From positions 1 through 64,000 of the forward strand of contig CACZVX010000004.1 of NCBI GenBank assembly GCA_902784755.1: a DNA stretch of 64,000 nucleotides, given 5' to 3'. Both the position numbers and the translations under genes were made by a program. Origin of the DNA: an uncultured Prevotellaceae bacterium. GTDB taxonomy: Bacteria > Bacteroidota > Bacteroidia > Bacteroidales > Bacteroidaceae. Below, in pieces: positions 9,657-19,271 of the stretch (the stretch's first letter is position 1; the number at the start of each line of letters is the position of its first letter). Under the pieces are notes generated by a model. The model saw nothing but the letters and a program-made list of their open reading frames with translations, was not told the DNA's origin and searched no databases.

Positions 9657-11249
9657 TTATTTAATATTTAAAACTATTATCGATTTAGCAGGAATCTTCA
9701 CGGTGAGAACACCTTTCTTTAGCTTTGCATCCTTGTATTCGGCAGGAGCCACCTTGTTGGGATTCTGGAAATCGTTATAGTCGGCAGCATTCTTTGAAGT
9801 AAGGATGCGTCCGCTAACCGTCTTGGCATTGAATCCGTCAATATTGACTTTGATAGTCTGGTCCTTGTCGAGACTGACGTTTGTCAGCGCGAATACGATG
9901 CTACCGTCTTGTGTCTTTGCAGCAGAAGCTGAAAGCATCGGGCAGGGACGATAACCTGCGTCCTGAGCGCCTTCCTTCTCCTTGAAGTAAGCCTTGCTCA
10001 CTTGCATAATATCGGTCTCAAGGTCAACTGGGAGATAGGTGGCTTCCTGGAACGGAGTGTACATCTCGAACACGTGATAGGTTGGGGTAAGCACCATGTG
10101 GCCCGTACCTTCTTGATCGGTGAGAATCATAGACTGGAGCACGTTCACCACCTGTGCGATATTAGCCATCTTCACGCGGTCAGTATATTTGTGGAAAACA
10201 TTCAGCGAGAGTGCTGCCACGAAAGCGTCGCGCAAAGCGTTCTGCTGATAAAGATGTCCAGGAATAGTGCCAGGCTCTTCATCCCACCAGGTGCCCCACT
10301 CATCAACGAGCAGGCCTACACGTCCCTTGGGGTCTTTTTCGTCCATGATAGCCTTGTGCTTCTTAATCACGTCTTCAATCTCCAGACATTTGCCCAGAGC
10401 CCAGTAGTACTGGTCGTTATCAAAGTTGATGGCAGAGCCCTTCGAGCCATTCCAGCCTGTGCATGTGTAATAGTGAAGACTGATACCTTGCATTCTGTTG
10501 CCAATCTTTTCCATCAGCACTTTTGTCCAATTATAATCATAGTCGCTAGCACCTGATGCAATACGATAGAGGCGGTTCTTGCCCTGGTCGCGAAGATAAG
10601 TGTTGAACTTGCGGTACTCGTCAGAATAGTATTCTGGAGTCATGTTACCACCGCAGCCCCAAGCCTCGTTGCCAATACCGAAGTATTTCACGTGCCAAGC
10701 CTTATCGCGACCGTTCTGGCGACGAAGACGAGCCATTGGCGTGTCACCGTCGCTTGTCATGTATTCTACCCATTGGGCCATTTCCTTCACCGTGCCAGAA
10801 CCAACGTTTCCGCTGATATAGGGTTCACAGCCCAGCATTTCGCAGAGATTCAGAAATTCATGGGTACCAAATGAGTTGTCTTCAATGGTTCCACCCCAGT
10901 TGTTGTTGCGGAGGGAAGGACGCTGGTCTTTCGGACCAATACCGTCCATCCAATGATAATCGTCGGCAAAGCAACCGCCAGGCCAACGAAGTACGGGAAT
11001 TTTAAGGGCCTTCAGAGCTTCGAAAACATCCTTTCTGTAGCCGTTGATGTTAGGAATCTGAGATTTCTCACCTACCCATAGTCCACCATAGATACATGAA
11101 CCGAGATGTTCAGAGAATTGTCCGTAGATCTCCTTGTTGATCTTTGCACCAGCCTGATCTGCATGGATAGTGGCCTTAGCCTGCTCAGCAGCCTGTGAGG
11201 GCAGCATGAAAGCGGCAATTGAAAATGTTATAATGAATAACTTCTTCAT
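9657..11249 (-). CDS. GH51 alpha-L-arabinofuranosidase, secreted
   Basis: A 530-residue glycoside hydrolase of clan GH-A, family GH51, expected to release arabinofuranose from arabinan or arabinoxylan fragments. The signal peptide is [21 protein letters not shown], so it acts in the periplasm or at the envelope. It has the substrate pocket [16 protein letters not shown], the acid/base glutamate in [11 protein letters not shown], and the nucleophile glutamate in [12 protein letters not shown]. The C-terminal beta-domain ends with [16 protein letters not shown]. It lies inside the arabinose operon between araB and tkt, after a hairpin at 11279-11308, so release and catabolism are co-expressed. 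Confidence 0.93.
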   Translation of the reverse strand: MKKLFIITFSIAAFMLPSQAAEQAKATIHADQAGAKINKEIYGQFSEHLGSCIYGGLWVGEKSQIPNINGYRKDVFEALKALKIPVLRWPGGCFADDYHWMDGIGPKDQRPSLRNNNWGGTIEDNSFGTHEFLNLCEMLGCEPYISGNVGSGTVKEMAQWVEYMTSDGDTPMARLRRQNGRDKAWHVKYFGIGNEAWGCGGNMTPEYYSDEYRKFNTYLRDQGKNRLYRIASGASDYDYNWTKVLMEKIGNRMQGISLHYYTCTGWNGSKGSAINFDNDQYYWALGKCLEIEDVIKKHKAIMDEKDPKGRVGLLVDEWGTWWDEEPGTIPGHLYQQNALRDAFVAALSLNVFHKYTDRVKMANIAQVVNVLQSMILTDQEGTGHMVLTPTYHVFEMYTPFQEATYLPVDLETDIMQVSKAYFKEKEGAQDAGYRPCPMLSASAAKTQDGSIVFALTNVSLDKDQTIKVNIDGFNAKTVSGRILTSKNAADYNDFQNPNKVAPAEYKDAKLKKGVLTVKIPAKSIIVLNIK

Positions 11250-11278
11250 GTAGTTGAAAGTTTTTTTATTTATAATAC

Positions 11279-11308
11279 GGATAGATAGGGTATGTTCCCT
11301 ATCTATCC
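11279..11308 (-). promoter_or_regulatory. perfect 12-bp hairpin between araB and the GH51 gene
   Basis: GGATAGATAGGG at 11279-11290 and CCCTATCTATCC at 11297-11308 pair perfectly around a 6-nt loop. On the minus strand it follows the araB stop by 3 bp. The sequence after it is GTATTATAAATAAAAAAAC, without a U tract, so it is not a standard terminator. It may stabilise or process the transcript, or attenuate expression of the GH51-tkt-rpiB part. Confidence 0.6.
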
Positions 11309-11311
11309 AGA

Positions 11312-12904
11312 CTATTTCTTTGCCTCAACGGCAGCCTGCTCAATAGCAAGACCGGCCTTGTAGTTCTCAATGTAAGCGTTGAAGCCAGCTACATCTTCTG
11401 CAGTAGGAGCAATCTCAACACCTGCATTACCGGCAAAGACATTCTCATCGAGCCAGTCTGCAAGATTCTGCTGTTTGGCGTTGTTTACAACGAAAGAAGC
11501 GAGCAAGGCAATACCCCAGGCACCACCTTCACCTGCTGTTTCCATCACAGAAATAGGAGAGTTAAGAGCGGCTGCAAGCATACGCTGGCCTACACCCTTT
11601 GTCTTGAAGTAACCTCCATGACCCGTGATACGGTCGACCTGTACGTTCTCTTCCTTAAGCAGAATGTCATTACCGAACTTCAAGGCACCGATAGCACCAT
11701 AAAGTTGTGCGCGCATGAAATTAGCCAAAGAGAACTTGTCGTTGGCAGAGCGTACGAATAGAGGACGACCATCGGCCATTCCACATACGGGTTCTCCGGA
11801 AACATAGTTATAAGCCATCAAACCACCGCAGTCAGCATCGCCTTCAAGAGCAGCATTGAAAAGCTTGGTGTAAATGGCATTCATATCTACTGGGAAGCCC
11901 ATCAGCTCCTGATATTCCTTGAATATGTTCACCCAGGCATTAATGTCGGAAGTACAGTTGTTGCAATGTACCATAGCCACGAGAGAACCGTCGGGAGTAG
12001 TCACGATATCAATAGGCTCATAAGGCTTGGAAAGGTCTTTCTCTAACACAATCATAGAGAAAGAACTAGTACCGGCAGAAACATTACCTGTACGCTGCTT
12101 CACGGCATTCGTGGCAACCATACCTGTACCGGCATCACCCTCAGGAGGACAGAAAGGAATACCAGCCTTCAGATGACCTGAAGGATCGAGGCATTTCGCA
12201 CCTTTTTCCGTGAGGCAACCTGCATTTTCACCAGCCACGAGCACCTTGGGGAAGATGTCCATCAGTTTCCAGGGATAGTTCTTCGGAGCAATCAACTTGT
12301 TGAACTTTTCAACCATGGAGTCATTATAATCCTGGGTTTCCGGATCGATTGGCATCATACCAGAAGCATCGCCAACACCCAGAACCTTTTCACCGGTCAA
12401 CTGCCAGTGAATGTAACCGGCTAATGTGGTCTGGAACTTGATGTCTTTTACATGCTCATTGTCTTCAAGAATGCACTCATAAAGATGAGATATGCTCCAG
12501 CGAAGTGGAATGTTGTAATTAAAGAGGCTGGAGAGTTCAGCAGCGGCCTTGCCTGTATTGGTGTTACGCCAAGTACGGAAGGGAACGAGAATCTCGTCCT
12601 TTTCGTTAAAGGCCATGTAACCGTGCATCATAGCAGAGATACCGATGGCAGCGAAGGTCTCAATCTCCACACCGAATTCCTTGAGGACATTGGCACGAAG
12701 ATCTGCATAGCAGTCCTGCAAGCCATTCCAGATGGTATCGATGCTGTAAGTCCAAAGACCGTCGACCAACTGGTTTTCCCATGTATGGCTTCCCTGAGCG
12801 ATGGGCTTGTTTTCCTCATCAATCACGACAGCCTTAATACGGGTAGAGCCAAACTCGATACCGAGAATGGCTTTACCCTGTTGTATGGTTTCTTTTGCGG
12901 TCAT
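11312..12904 (-). CDS. araB: L-ribulokinase-type FGGY carbohydrate kinase
   Basis: A 530-residue FGGY-family sugar kinase with the phosphate-binding start [17 protein letters not shown]. It has a substrate-binding helix region ([12 protein letters not shown]), the ATP-site loop [16 protein letters not shown], and a C-terminal [23 protein letters not shown]. Between araA (3 bp upstream) and the arabinofuranosidase gene, its likely job is to phosphorylate L-ribulose to L-ribulose 5-phosphate. Sequence alone does not exclude xylulokinase activity; the operon position between araA/araD and the GH51 gene favours ribulokinase. Confidence 0.88.
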   Translation of the reverse strand: MTAKETIQQGKAILGIEFGSTRIKAVVIDEENKPIAQGSHTWENQLVDGLWTYSIDTIWNGLQDCYADLRANVLKEFGVEIETFAAIGISAMMHGYMAFNEKDEILVPFRTWRNTNTGKAAAELSSLFNYNIPLRWSISHLYECILEDNEHVKDIKFQTTLAGYIHWQLTGEKVLGVGDASGMMPIDPETQDYNDSMVEKFNKLIAPKNYPWKLMDIFPKVLVAGENAGCLTEKGAKCLDPSGHLKAGIPFCPPEGDAGTGMVATNAVKQRTGNVSAGTSSFSMIVLEKDLSKPYEPIDIVTTPDGSLVAMVHCNNCTSDINAWVNIFKEYQELMGFPVDMNAIYTKLFNAALEGDADCGGLMAYNYVSGEPVCGMADGRPLFVRSANDKFSLANFMRAQLYGAIGALKFGNDILLKEENVQVDRITGHGGYFKTKGVGQRMLAAALNSPISVMETAGEGGAWGIALLASFVVNNAKQQNLADWLDENVFAGNAGVEIAPTAEDVAGFNAYIENYKAGLAIEQAAVEAKK

Positions 12905-12907
12905 ATC

Positions 12908-14446
12908 TTACTTCAGAGCTTTGTTCAACATGTAGTAAACCTCGTTGTTACGGAGATCCTGCTTGAAGCCAGAAATTGTGGTGTTCTTGTTGATGCGGGC
13001 ATATTCGAGGCCAAGCATTTCAGCAAAGTCTTCCCAGTACTCCTCATTGATGTCATAAGAGAAAGCACTATGGTGAGTACCACCGGCAAGAATCCAGGCA
13101 CCGGCGCCAATCTCGAATGTCGGCTGTGGAACCCAAAGAGCAGAAGCAACAGGCAGGTTAGGCATGGGCTTTGGCTCAATGCATTCAACCTCTTGAGTAA
13201 TCAAGCGGAAGCGGTTGCCAAGATCTACAACAGTAGCCTTGATACCACGACCAACCTTTGATGTAAATACCAAACGAGCGGTCTGCTGTTTGCGGATACC
13301 GATGCCGAGGAAGTGAACCTCAAGTTTTGGTTTGTCAACGGCAATCAATGGGCAAACCTCCAGCATGTGGCTCTGGAGACAAGAGCTGCGGTCGCCAGCG
13401 AAGTTGAGGGTGTAGTCCTCAAGGAAAGAGCAACCTGTAGGCAGACCTTGTGACATGAACCACAATGTACGATAGAGGCAAGCTGTCTTCCAGTCACCTT
13501 CCGCTCCGAAACCGATACCTTCGGCCATCAGACGCTGAGAAGCAAGACCAGGAATCTGGTCGAAGCCAACGAAGTTCGGATCGTCGATGTCTGCATCACC
13601 AAGGTCGTCGAAATTGGTGGTGAAAGCAGTTGCGCCTTCGTCCTTCAATACGCGACGGAGAGCAATTTCAGCCTTAGCAGCATTCTTTACTTTCTGCCAA
13701 TATACTTCCTCACCACTCTCATCGATCTTGATGGTGTATTCCTTCTTGTATTCCTCAACGAGAGCACAAACCTCATCGTCGGTTACTTTCTTGAAGTAGT
13801 CCATCAATGAGCTGACAGGGTAGTAGTCTACGTGATAACCCAGACGCTGCTCGAACTCAACGCGGTCACCATCGGTAACAGCCACATTGTTCATGTTCAT
13901 ACCGAACATCAAACAACGAACTTCTCTGCTATCAGCAACGCCAGCAGCCACGCGAGCCCATACGGCGATCTTCTTCTGAGCCTCTTCACTCTTCCAGTAG
14001 CCGCAAACAACCTTGCGGGGAACACGCATACGGGTGCAGATATGACCGAACTCAATGTCACCATGAGCACTCTGGTTCAGGTTCATGAAGTCCATATCCA
14101 TGGTTTCCCAAGGAATCTCGGCGTTATACTGAGTATGGAAGTGGAGCAGAGGCTTCTGCAAATCCTGCAGACCCTTAATCCACATCTTGGCTGGTGAGAA
14201 AGTATGCATCCAAGTAATGATACCGATACACTTCTCATCGTTATTGGCAGCCTTCATGACGGCCTCCACTTCTTTTGAACTGTTAGCTGTGCCTTTATAA
14301 ACAACCTTAACGGGAATATTGCCACTGTTGTTCAATCCATCCACCATTTCCTTTGAGTGAGCGTCAACCTGTACGACTGCATCACCTCCATAAAGCAACT
14401 GAGCACCAGTTACCCACCAAATCTCATAGTTATCAAATGCTTTCAT
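12908..14446 (-). CDS. araA: L-arabinose isomerase
   Basis: A 512-residue isomerase converting L-arabinose to L-ribulose with a divalent metal. It begins YEIWWVTGAQLLYGGDAVVQV, typical of AraA, and contains CIGIITWMHTFSPAKMWI and the metal-site regions AEGIGFGAEGDWKTA and LEVCPLIA. A histidine pair occurs in GGTHHSAFSYD. The length is close to the usual 500 residues. It follows araD by 32 bp and is separated from araB by 3 bp, giving a continuous araD-araA-araB block. Confidence 0.96.
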   Translation of the reverse strand: MKAFDNYEIWWVTGAQLLYGGDAVVQVDAHSKEMVDGLNNSGNIPVKVVYKGTANSSKEVEAVMKAANNDEKCIGIITWMHTFSPAKMWIKGLQDLQKPLLHFHTQYNAEIPWETMDMDFMNLNQSAHGDIEFGHICTRMRVPRKVVCGYWKSEEAQKKIAVWARVAAGVADSREVRCLMFGMNMNNVAVTDGDRVEFEQRLGYHVDYYPVSSLMDYFKKVTDDEVCALVEEYKKEYTIKIDESGEEVYWQKVKNAAKAEIALRRVLKDEGATAFTTNFDDLGDADIDDPNFVGFDQIPGLASQRLMAEGIGFGAEGDWKTACLYRTLWFMSQGLPTGCSFLEDYTLNFAGDRSSCLQSHMLEVCPLIAVDKPKLEVHFLGIGIRKQQTARLVFTSKVGRGIKATVVDLGNRFRLITQEVECIEPKPMPNLPVASALWVPQPTFEIGAGAWILAGGTHHSAFSYDINEEYWEDFAEMLGLEYARINKNTTISGFKQDLRNNEVYYMLNKALK

Positions 14447-14478
14447 AATTGTTTGTTTTTTATTAAATAGTTGTTTTC

Positions 14479-15177
14479 TTATTTCTTCTTTTGTCCGTAA
14501 TAGGCATTGGGGCCGTGCTTACGGCTGAAATGCTTCTCAACGAGCAGCGGATTCATGGTTGTTCCGGGATTCACGCAGAACGACACGAAGGCCATCTTAG
14601 CCACCTGTTCGGTTACTACTGCATGATAAACAGCCTGATCTGCATCCTTACCCCATGAGAAAGGACCATGGTTCTTAACCAAAACGGCTGGCGTGTGAAC
14701 AGGATTAATGTTATCGCGACGGAAACGGTCAACAATGACAACACCTGTGTTTTTCTCATATTCAGGCATCTGGTCAGCGGTCATGTCATCGGTGCAGGGA
14801 ATGCAATCATGGAAATAGTCGGCATGTGTCGTTCCAATGTTGGGAATGTCCTTACCTGACTGAGCCCAGGCAGTGGCATACGTAGAGTGGGTGTGAACCA
14901 CACCACCAATCTCTGGGAATTCCTTATATAAAATAAGGTGTGTGGGAGTGTCGCTGGAAGGATTCAGGTCACCATCCACAACCTTACCTGTTTCCAGGTC
15001 AACGACTACCATGTCGGAAGCCTTCATCTTATCATATTCGACACCTGAGGGCTTAATCACTACCAATCCTTTTTCACGGTCAATGGCCGAAACATTTCCC
15101 CATGTGAAAATGACGAGGTTGTGCTTTACCAAGTCCAGATTGGCACGAAATACTTTCTCTTTTAGTTCTTCAAGCAT
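14479..15177 (-). CDS. araD: L-ribulose-5-phosphate 4-epimerase
   Basis: A 232-residue class II aldolase-family zinc enzyme that turns L-ribulose 5-phosphate into D-xylulose 5-phosphate. It shows [24 protein letters not shown], the zinc-site motif [13 protein letters not shown] and [12 protein letters not shown], with the expected histidines. It lies between araR and araA with about 30 bp on each side. Its product feeds the transketolase and RpiB encoded at the end of the same operon. Confidence 0.95.
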   Translation of the reverse strand: MLEELKEKVFRANLDLVKHNLVIFTWGNVSAIDREKGLVVIKPSGVEYDKMKASDMVVVDLETGKVVDGDLNPSSDTPTHLILYKEFPEIGGVVHTHSTYATAWAQSGKDIPNIGTTHADYFHDCIPCTDDMTADQMPEYEKNTGVVIVDRFRRDNINPVHTPAVLVKNHGPFSWGKDADQAVYHAVVTEQVAKMAFVSFCVNPGTTMNPLLVEKHFSRKHGPNAYYGQKKK

Positions 15178-15207
15178 ATTGTTTTAATAATTAGATTTTA
15201 TTTTTAT

Positions 15208-15885
15208 TTAAAGTTTAAAGCTGGGATCTTCCGCATACATTCGCTTGTTAAAACGGTAGAGGGCAGCTCCTCGCTTACTTGTAAGTTTGTCAATGAGTTC
15301 AGTCTTCTCAATGAAGTCAATGCTCTTGATACGCTTGCGGAAGTTGCGCTTGTCAATTTCCTCACCTAATACAGCCTCATAGACGTGCTGTAACTGAGTC
15401 AGCGTAAACAAGTCAGGAAGTAGATTGAAACTGAGAGGTTCGGTGTTGATACGTCTGCGCAAGAGTGTTATGGCGCGTTTCACCATGTCACTATGGTCAG
15501 AATAGAGTTGTGGCATCTTGTCGAGTTCCACCCATTGCACTCCGTGTTCTTCCAGCAGACGATGGTCGTAGTCCTTCACGTTGATAAGGGCGCAGTAGGC
15601 TACGGAAATTACACGTTCACCCGGGTCACGGTCAACAGCACCAAAGGTGTGTACTTGTTTCATATAGAGATCTCTCAGTCCTGTGAGTTCGAAGAGCACA
15701 CGGTGTGCAGCTTCGTCGACGCTTTCTTCTGCGCCGACGAACCCACCATAGAGTGACCATTCACCACGTCCTGGATCCATTCTTCGTTTGCCTAACAAGA
15801 GTTTTAACTTACTGTCCTCAAAACCGAAGACAATAATGTCCACTGAAACAAACGCTTTTTGAACGCCAGAATAGAATTCAGTCAT
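15208..15885 (-). CDS. araR: NUDIX-type arabinose regulator (AraR/NrtR family)
   Basis: A 225-residue regulator with a Nudix-like N-terminal domain (about 1-140) and a C-terminal winged-helix part (about 155-225, LTQLQHVYEAVLGEEIDKRNFRKRI in pieces). The Nudix box is degenerate: GGFVGAEESVDEAAH then RVLFELTGL, so the REUxEE glutamates are reduced to one. This points to ligand sensing rather than hydrolysis. Bacteroides thetaiotaomicron has a NUDIX-type AraR repressor that responds to arabinose and sits in a very similar operon. This gene sits between the symporter and araD, as in that arrangement. It would control its own operon from the region upstream of 19062. Confidence 0.88.
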   Translation of the reverse strand: MTEFYSGVQKAFVSVDIIVFGFEDSKLKLLLGKRRMDPGRGEWSLYGGFVGAEESVDEAAHRVLFELTGLRDLYMKQVHTFGAVDRDPGERVISVAYCALINVKDYDHRLLEEHGVQWVELDKMPQLYSDHSDMVKRAITLLRRRINTEPLSFNLLPDLFTLTQLQHVYEAVLGEEIDKRNFRKRIKSIDFIEKTELIDKLTSKRGAALYRFNKRMYAEDPSFKL

Positions 15886-15906
15886 TGTGAAATGAATTAA
15901 GAATGA

Positions 15907-17868
15907 TTACCAAAGAATTGCGTAAAGGAGGAACGTGATGGCTGCAATACCAATGGTTCCATAAGTATAGCCACGAGTTGTGGAGAACAAATTGAGGTTG
16001 ATAGGCAGAGCCTTCACATCCTGCACCTTGTCTTTCGCATTGCTCCAAAGCCAGATGGCGTTACATCCTACGAGTACACCGAAGAAGATGAATGCCTGGA
16101 AGCCAATATCGTTCAGATAATCGATGAAGTTGTTGTCGGGATCCTTCACGGCGTGAGTAGCACCGATACCTACAACAATGATTGCTACAACGATGAACAA
16201 AATGCCAAGACCACCGAGTACCTTTGCCCACAGCATCATCTTATTCTGATCTCTGTCGCTAGGCTGCTCCACGCTAACGAACTTCTTGTCAAGATAGCTA
16301 ACGAGAATGAAGAAAGTAACGAGGATGATGAAGATGTAACCAGCACGGAACTGGAAGGCAACATCGGGGAAAGCCACCTTGAAGATCACACCCAGAGGAA
16401 TGGTCAGAATAGCAGTCCAAACAGCTGCGGTAGAACTTGCGCGCTTCCAAAGGAGACCAAGACCAAACACGGTGATGATACCCGGATAAATGAAACCAGA
16501 ATACTCCTGAATGTACTGGAAGGCCTGATCAAGACCACCGAGCAGAGGCTTCACGGCAACGAGGGCTATAATCAACGCTGAAACAGCAACGATACGACCT
16601 GTGTTCACCAACTCCTTATCCTTAGCATTCTTATTGATATACTTCTTATAAATATCCATCGTGAAGAGGGTAGAAGTAGAGTTGAACATAGAAGCCAAAG
16701 AAGAGATGATGGCAGCAGTAAGAGCAGCGAAACTCAGACCCTTGATACCTGTAGGAGTGAAGTTGCGGATCAGCCAAGGATAAGCATCGTCGGCCACGTT
16801 AATCTTACCTGCAAGGTTCATGTTGGCGAAAGTGTCAGGATTCTGCATGATGTAATAAGCGCAGATACCAGGAAGCACCACGATGAACGGAATCAAAATC
16901 TTCAGGAAACCAGCGAATATCAGACCCTTCTTAGCTTCGTCAACATTCTTGGCTGCAAGACCCTTCTGAATAATATACTGGTTGAATCCCCAGTAACCCA
17001 AGTTGGTCAACCATACACCGCCAACCACGGCTGCAATACCGGGAACGTTAGCAAATGCAGATGCATTATGACTTTGCTGAATCACCAGGTGGAAGTGCAC
17101 GTCCTGTGCATGAGCACCTGTGGTGAGGTCAGTATAAACTCGTCCAAGAGCACCAAGGGCATCACTTCCAAAGATGGCTCCCATCTCATCGAGGGCTACA
17201 TAAGCGGTGATCAAACCACCACCTACGAGGAAGGTCACCTGCATGACGTCTGTCCATGCCACGGAAGCCAGACCTCCGTAGATAGAATAAATACCAGCCA
17301 CAACAAAAAGACCGAGGATGATGAGCATACGGATACTGATTTCAAAGCCAAAGATGCTGACAGCCAAGCCCTGCAAACCAAGAATCTGCTCAATGGCCAA
17401 AGCACCAAGCCAAGCTACGGATGTGAGGTTTACGAACACATAGAGGAACAGCCAGAGGATGGAGAATGCCAGACCTACACCGTCGTTATAGCGCTCACGA
17501 AGGAACTGAGGAATGGTGAAGATCTTACGTTCGAGCATCACAGGAAGAAGGAATTTTCCGATGACTACAAGTGTGATAGCAGCCATCACCTCATAAGCAG
17601 CAATAGCAATACCATCACGGAAACCGGTACCGGACATGCCGATGAACTGCTCTGCGGAAATATTAGCTGCAATCAATGAGGCACCTACTGCCCACCACGT
17701 CAGCGTGTTACCGGCCAGGAAGTAATCGTTGGCACTTTTTTCCTTACCGTCCTTATTGCGGCTGAGGAAAAGACCAAGGCTGACAAGAAGAATCAGGTAA
17801 CAAACAAGAATTACGAAATCAATGGGTTTAAAACCAGACGACGCTAAAGCTTCAGAAAAACTATTCAT
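15907..17868 (-). CDS. sodium:solute symporter (SSS family), probable arabinose transporter
   Basis: A 653-residue inner-membrane transporter with about 14 predicted helices. It has the SSS/SGLT hallmarks AGNTLTWWAVGASLIAANISAEQFIGMSG near residues 50-80 and YGGLASVAWTDVMQ near 200. An extra C-terminal region holds two helices. Family members import sugars with sodium. Its place between the GalM lipoprotein and araR makes L-arabinose the obvious substrate, matching the known arabinose symporter of B. thetaiotaomicron. Substrate assignment is by context; the family call is secure. Confidence 0.9.
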   Translation of the reverse strand: MNSFSEALASSGFKPIDFVILVCYLILLVSLGLFLSRNKDGKEKSANDYFLAGNTLTWWAVGASLIAANISAEQFIGMSGTGFRDGIAIAAYEVMAAITLVVIGKFLLPVMLERKIFTIPQFLRERYNDGVGLAFSILWLFLYVFVNLTSVAWLGALAIEQILGLQGLAVSIFGFEISIRMLIILGLFVVAGIYSIYGGLASVAWTDVMQVTFLVGGGLITAYVALDEMGAIFGSDALGALGRVYTDLTTGAHAQDVHFHLVIQQSHNASAFANVPGIAAVVGGVWLTNLGYWGFNQYIIQKGLAAKNVDEAKKGLIFAGFLKILIPFIVVLPGICAYYIMQNPDTFANMNLAGKINVADDAYPWLIRNFTPTGIKGLSFAALTAAIISSLASMFNSTSTLFTMDIYKKYINKNAKDKELVNTGRIVAVSALIIALVAVKPLLGGLDQAFQYIQEYSGFIYPGIITVFGLGLLWKRASSTAAVWTAILTIPLGVIFKVAFPDVAFQFRAGYIFIILVTFFILVSYLDKKFVSVEQPSDRDQNKMMLWAKVLGGLGILFIVVAIIVVGIGATHAVKDPDNNFIDYLNDIGFQAFIFFGVLVGCNAIWLWSNAKDKVQDVKALPINLNLFSTTRGYTYGTIGIAAITFLLYAILW

Positions 17869-17898
17869 TTTAGATTTTAATAGATGGTGATTGATTTG

Positions 17899-19062
17899 TT
17901 ATTTTACGACTCCAAACTTGAAGATACAATGTGAGTAGTACTTCTGACCTGGCTCCAAATAGGGTGAGGGCCAGTTCTTCTTGTTGGGAGAATCGGGATA
18001 CTTCTGAGTCTCAAGGCAGATAGCAGCGTGCTTCTGATAGACAATACCTTTCTTTCCGGTGAGTGAACCGTCAAGGAAGTTGCCTGAATAAACCTGAATA
18101 CCGGGCTCATTGGTGTAAACTTCGAGGCGAATACCTGTTTCGGGGCAATAGAGGCTGGCAGCCAATTGCTTGTCGTTACCCTTACCATTGCTATAAGAAG
18201 CCAGGCACCAGTTGTGGTCGAAACCATTTGCGTTCTTGATGGGCTTATAGTCGAAGTTGTTCACGTTCTTTCCAACAGGAGTAGGCTCCATGAAGTCCAT
18301 GGGAGTGCCTTTCACCCAGGCTGTGTCGCCTGTAGTCATGTAGGTTTCGTCAGTCGGGGTGTAGATGTATGAATTCACATAAAGCATATGATCTTCAATG
18401 TTCTTGTTAGGATCACCGCTCAGGTTGAAGTAGCTGTGGTTGGTCATGTTGATCACAGTCTTGGCATCTGTTGTAGCACTATAGCTGATGTCGATGCTAT
18501 TATCGTCTTTCAGCTGATAGGTAACAACTGCGGTCACGTTGCCAGGGAAGTTGTTGTCGCCGTCAGGACTCTTCATGGTCAGCTGCAAAGTCTTTTCATC
18601 AGGTTGCTGAGCTTCATAAACCTGATACTGCCAGCCTGTAGGACCACCGTGGAGGCAATGGCCGAAATTGTTCTGGGGCAGCTGTATTTCCTTACCATCG
18701 ATATTTATCTTACCATTCTTGATGCGGTTAGCATAACGGCCGATGGCAGCGCCAAAGTCAGAGGGAGAGTTTTCAATGTCGGCATACTGACGAATGTTAT
18801 CAAAACCGAGAACCACATCCTGAAGATTATTATTCTTGTCGGGAACCATAATGGAAACAATACGTCCGCCGAAGTTCGTGATGCATACTTCCATTCCATT
18901 GACATTCTTCAGCGTGTAGAGAGCTACGGGCTTGTCGTTAATCACTGTGTCGAACGCGGTAGGGTTAAGACCTGATGTAGTCAACTTAGGCTCATTTGAG
19001 CATGAGGAGAAAAGAATGGCTGCCATTCCTGCTCCTAAAAGAATACTTTTAAAACGCTTCAT
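17899..19062 (-). CDS. aldose 1-epimerase, lipoprotein
   Basis: A 387-residue GalM-type mutarotase. The N-terminus MKRFKSILLGAGMAAILFSSC is a lipoprotein signal with the lipid-bearing cysteine in SSCSNE, so it acts in the periplasm, unlike the second galM-like gene here. It contains NFGGRIVSIMVPDKN, GRYANRIKNGK, the catalytic histidine regions NFGHCLHGGPTGW and MTNHSYFNLSG, and EPGIQVYSGNFLDG. It is the first gene of the arabinose operon, 30 bp ahead of the symporter. It probably speeds anomer interconversion of sugar before uptake. Confidence 0.92.
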   Translation of the reverse strand: MKRFKSILLGAGMAAILFSSCSNEPKLTTSGLNPTAFDTVINDKPVALYTLKNVNGMEVCITNFGGRIVSIMVPDKNNNLQDVVLGFDNIRQYADIENSPSDFGAAIGRYANRIKNGKINIDGKEIQLPQNNFGHCLHGGPTGWQYQVYEAQQPDEKTLQLTMKSPDGDNNFPGNVTAVVTYQLKDDNSIDISYSATTDAKTVINMTNHSYFNLSGDPNKNIEDHMLYVNSYIYTPTDETYMTTGDTAWVKGTPMDFMEPTPVGKNVNNFDYKPIKNANGFDHNWCLASYSNGKGNDKQLAASLYCPETGIRLEVYTNEPGIQVYSGNFLDGSLTGKKGIVYQKHAAICLETQKYPDSPNKKNWPSPYLEPGQKYYSHCIFKFGVVK

Positions 19063-19091
19063 GTTGTTGATTGTTAGTAATAATTTTTAAT

Positions 19092-19182
19092 TGGGTGTAA
19101 AATTACTACTTTTTTCGTTACGTTGTACTTTTAACAGCATGTTTTTAAGCATAAAAAATACATCTTGGTGTAATTTTGACAC
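19092..19182 (-). promoter_or_regulatory. promoter region and two candidate AraR operator half-palindromes of the arabinose operon
   Basis: Two related motifs lie upstream of the first operon gene: GTGTAAAATTAC at 19095-19106 and the imperfect palindrome GTGTAATTTTGACAC at 19168-19182. Both share GTGTAA. The minus-strand sequence at 19105-19098 is TAATTTTA, one base off the TAnnTTTG box, and overlaps the first motif. Binding there would block transcription. AraR assignment is inferred from the operon, not proven. Confidence 0.4.
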
Positions 19183-19199
19183 TTTTTAATTAAAAAGAA

Positions 19200-19226
19200 A
19201 GGAACGGAAGTTGATTTTCCGTTCCT
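19200..19226 (-). terminator. terminator hairpin after galK
   Basis: A perfect 10-bp inverted repeat, AGGAACGGAA at 19200-19209 and TTCCGTTCCT at 19217-19226, has a 7-nt loop. On the minus strand it follows the galK stop by 45 bp and is followed by TTCTTTTTAATT. It separates the galM-galK unit from the arabinose operon promoter. Confidence 0.85.
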
Positions 19227-19271
19227 CTTGATTAAAACTTGCGATGCTCACGCACCGTTTATCGTTGTTTG

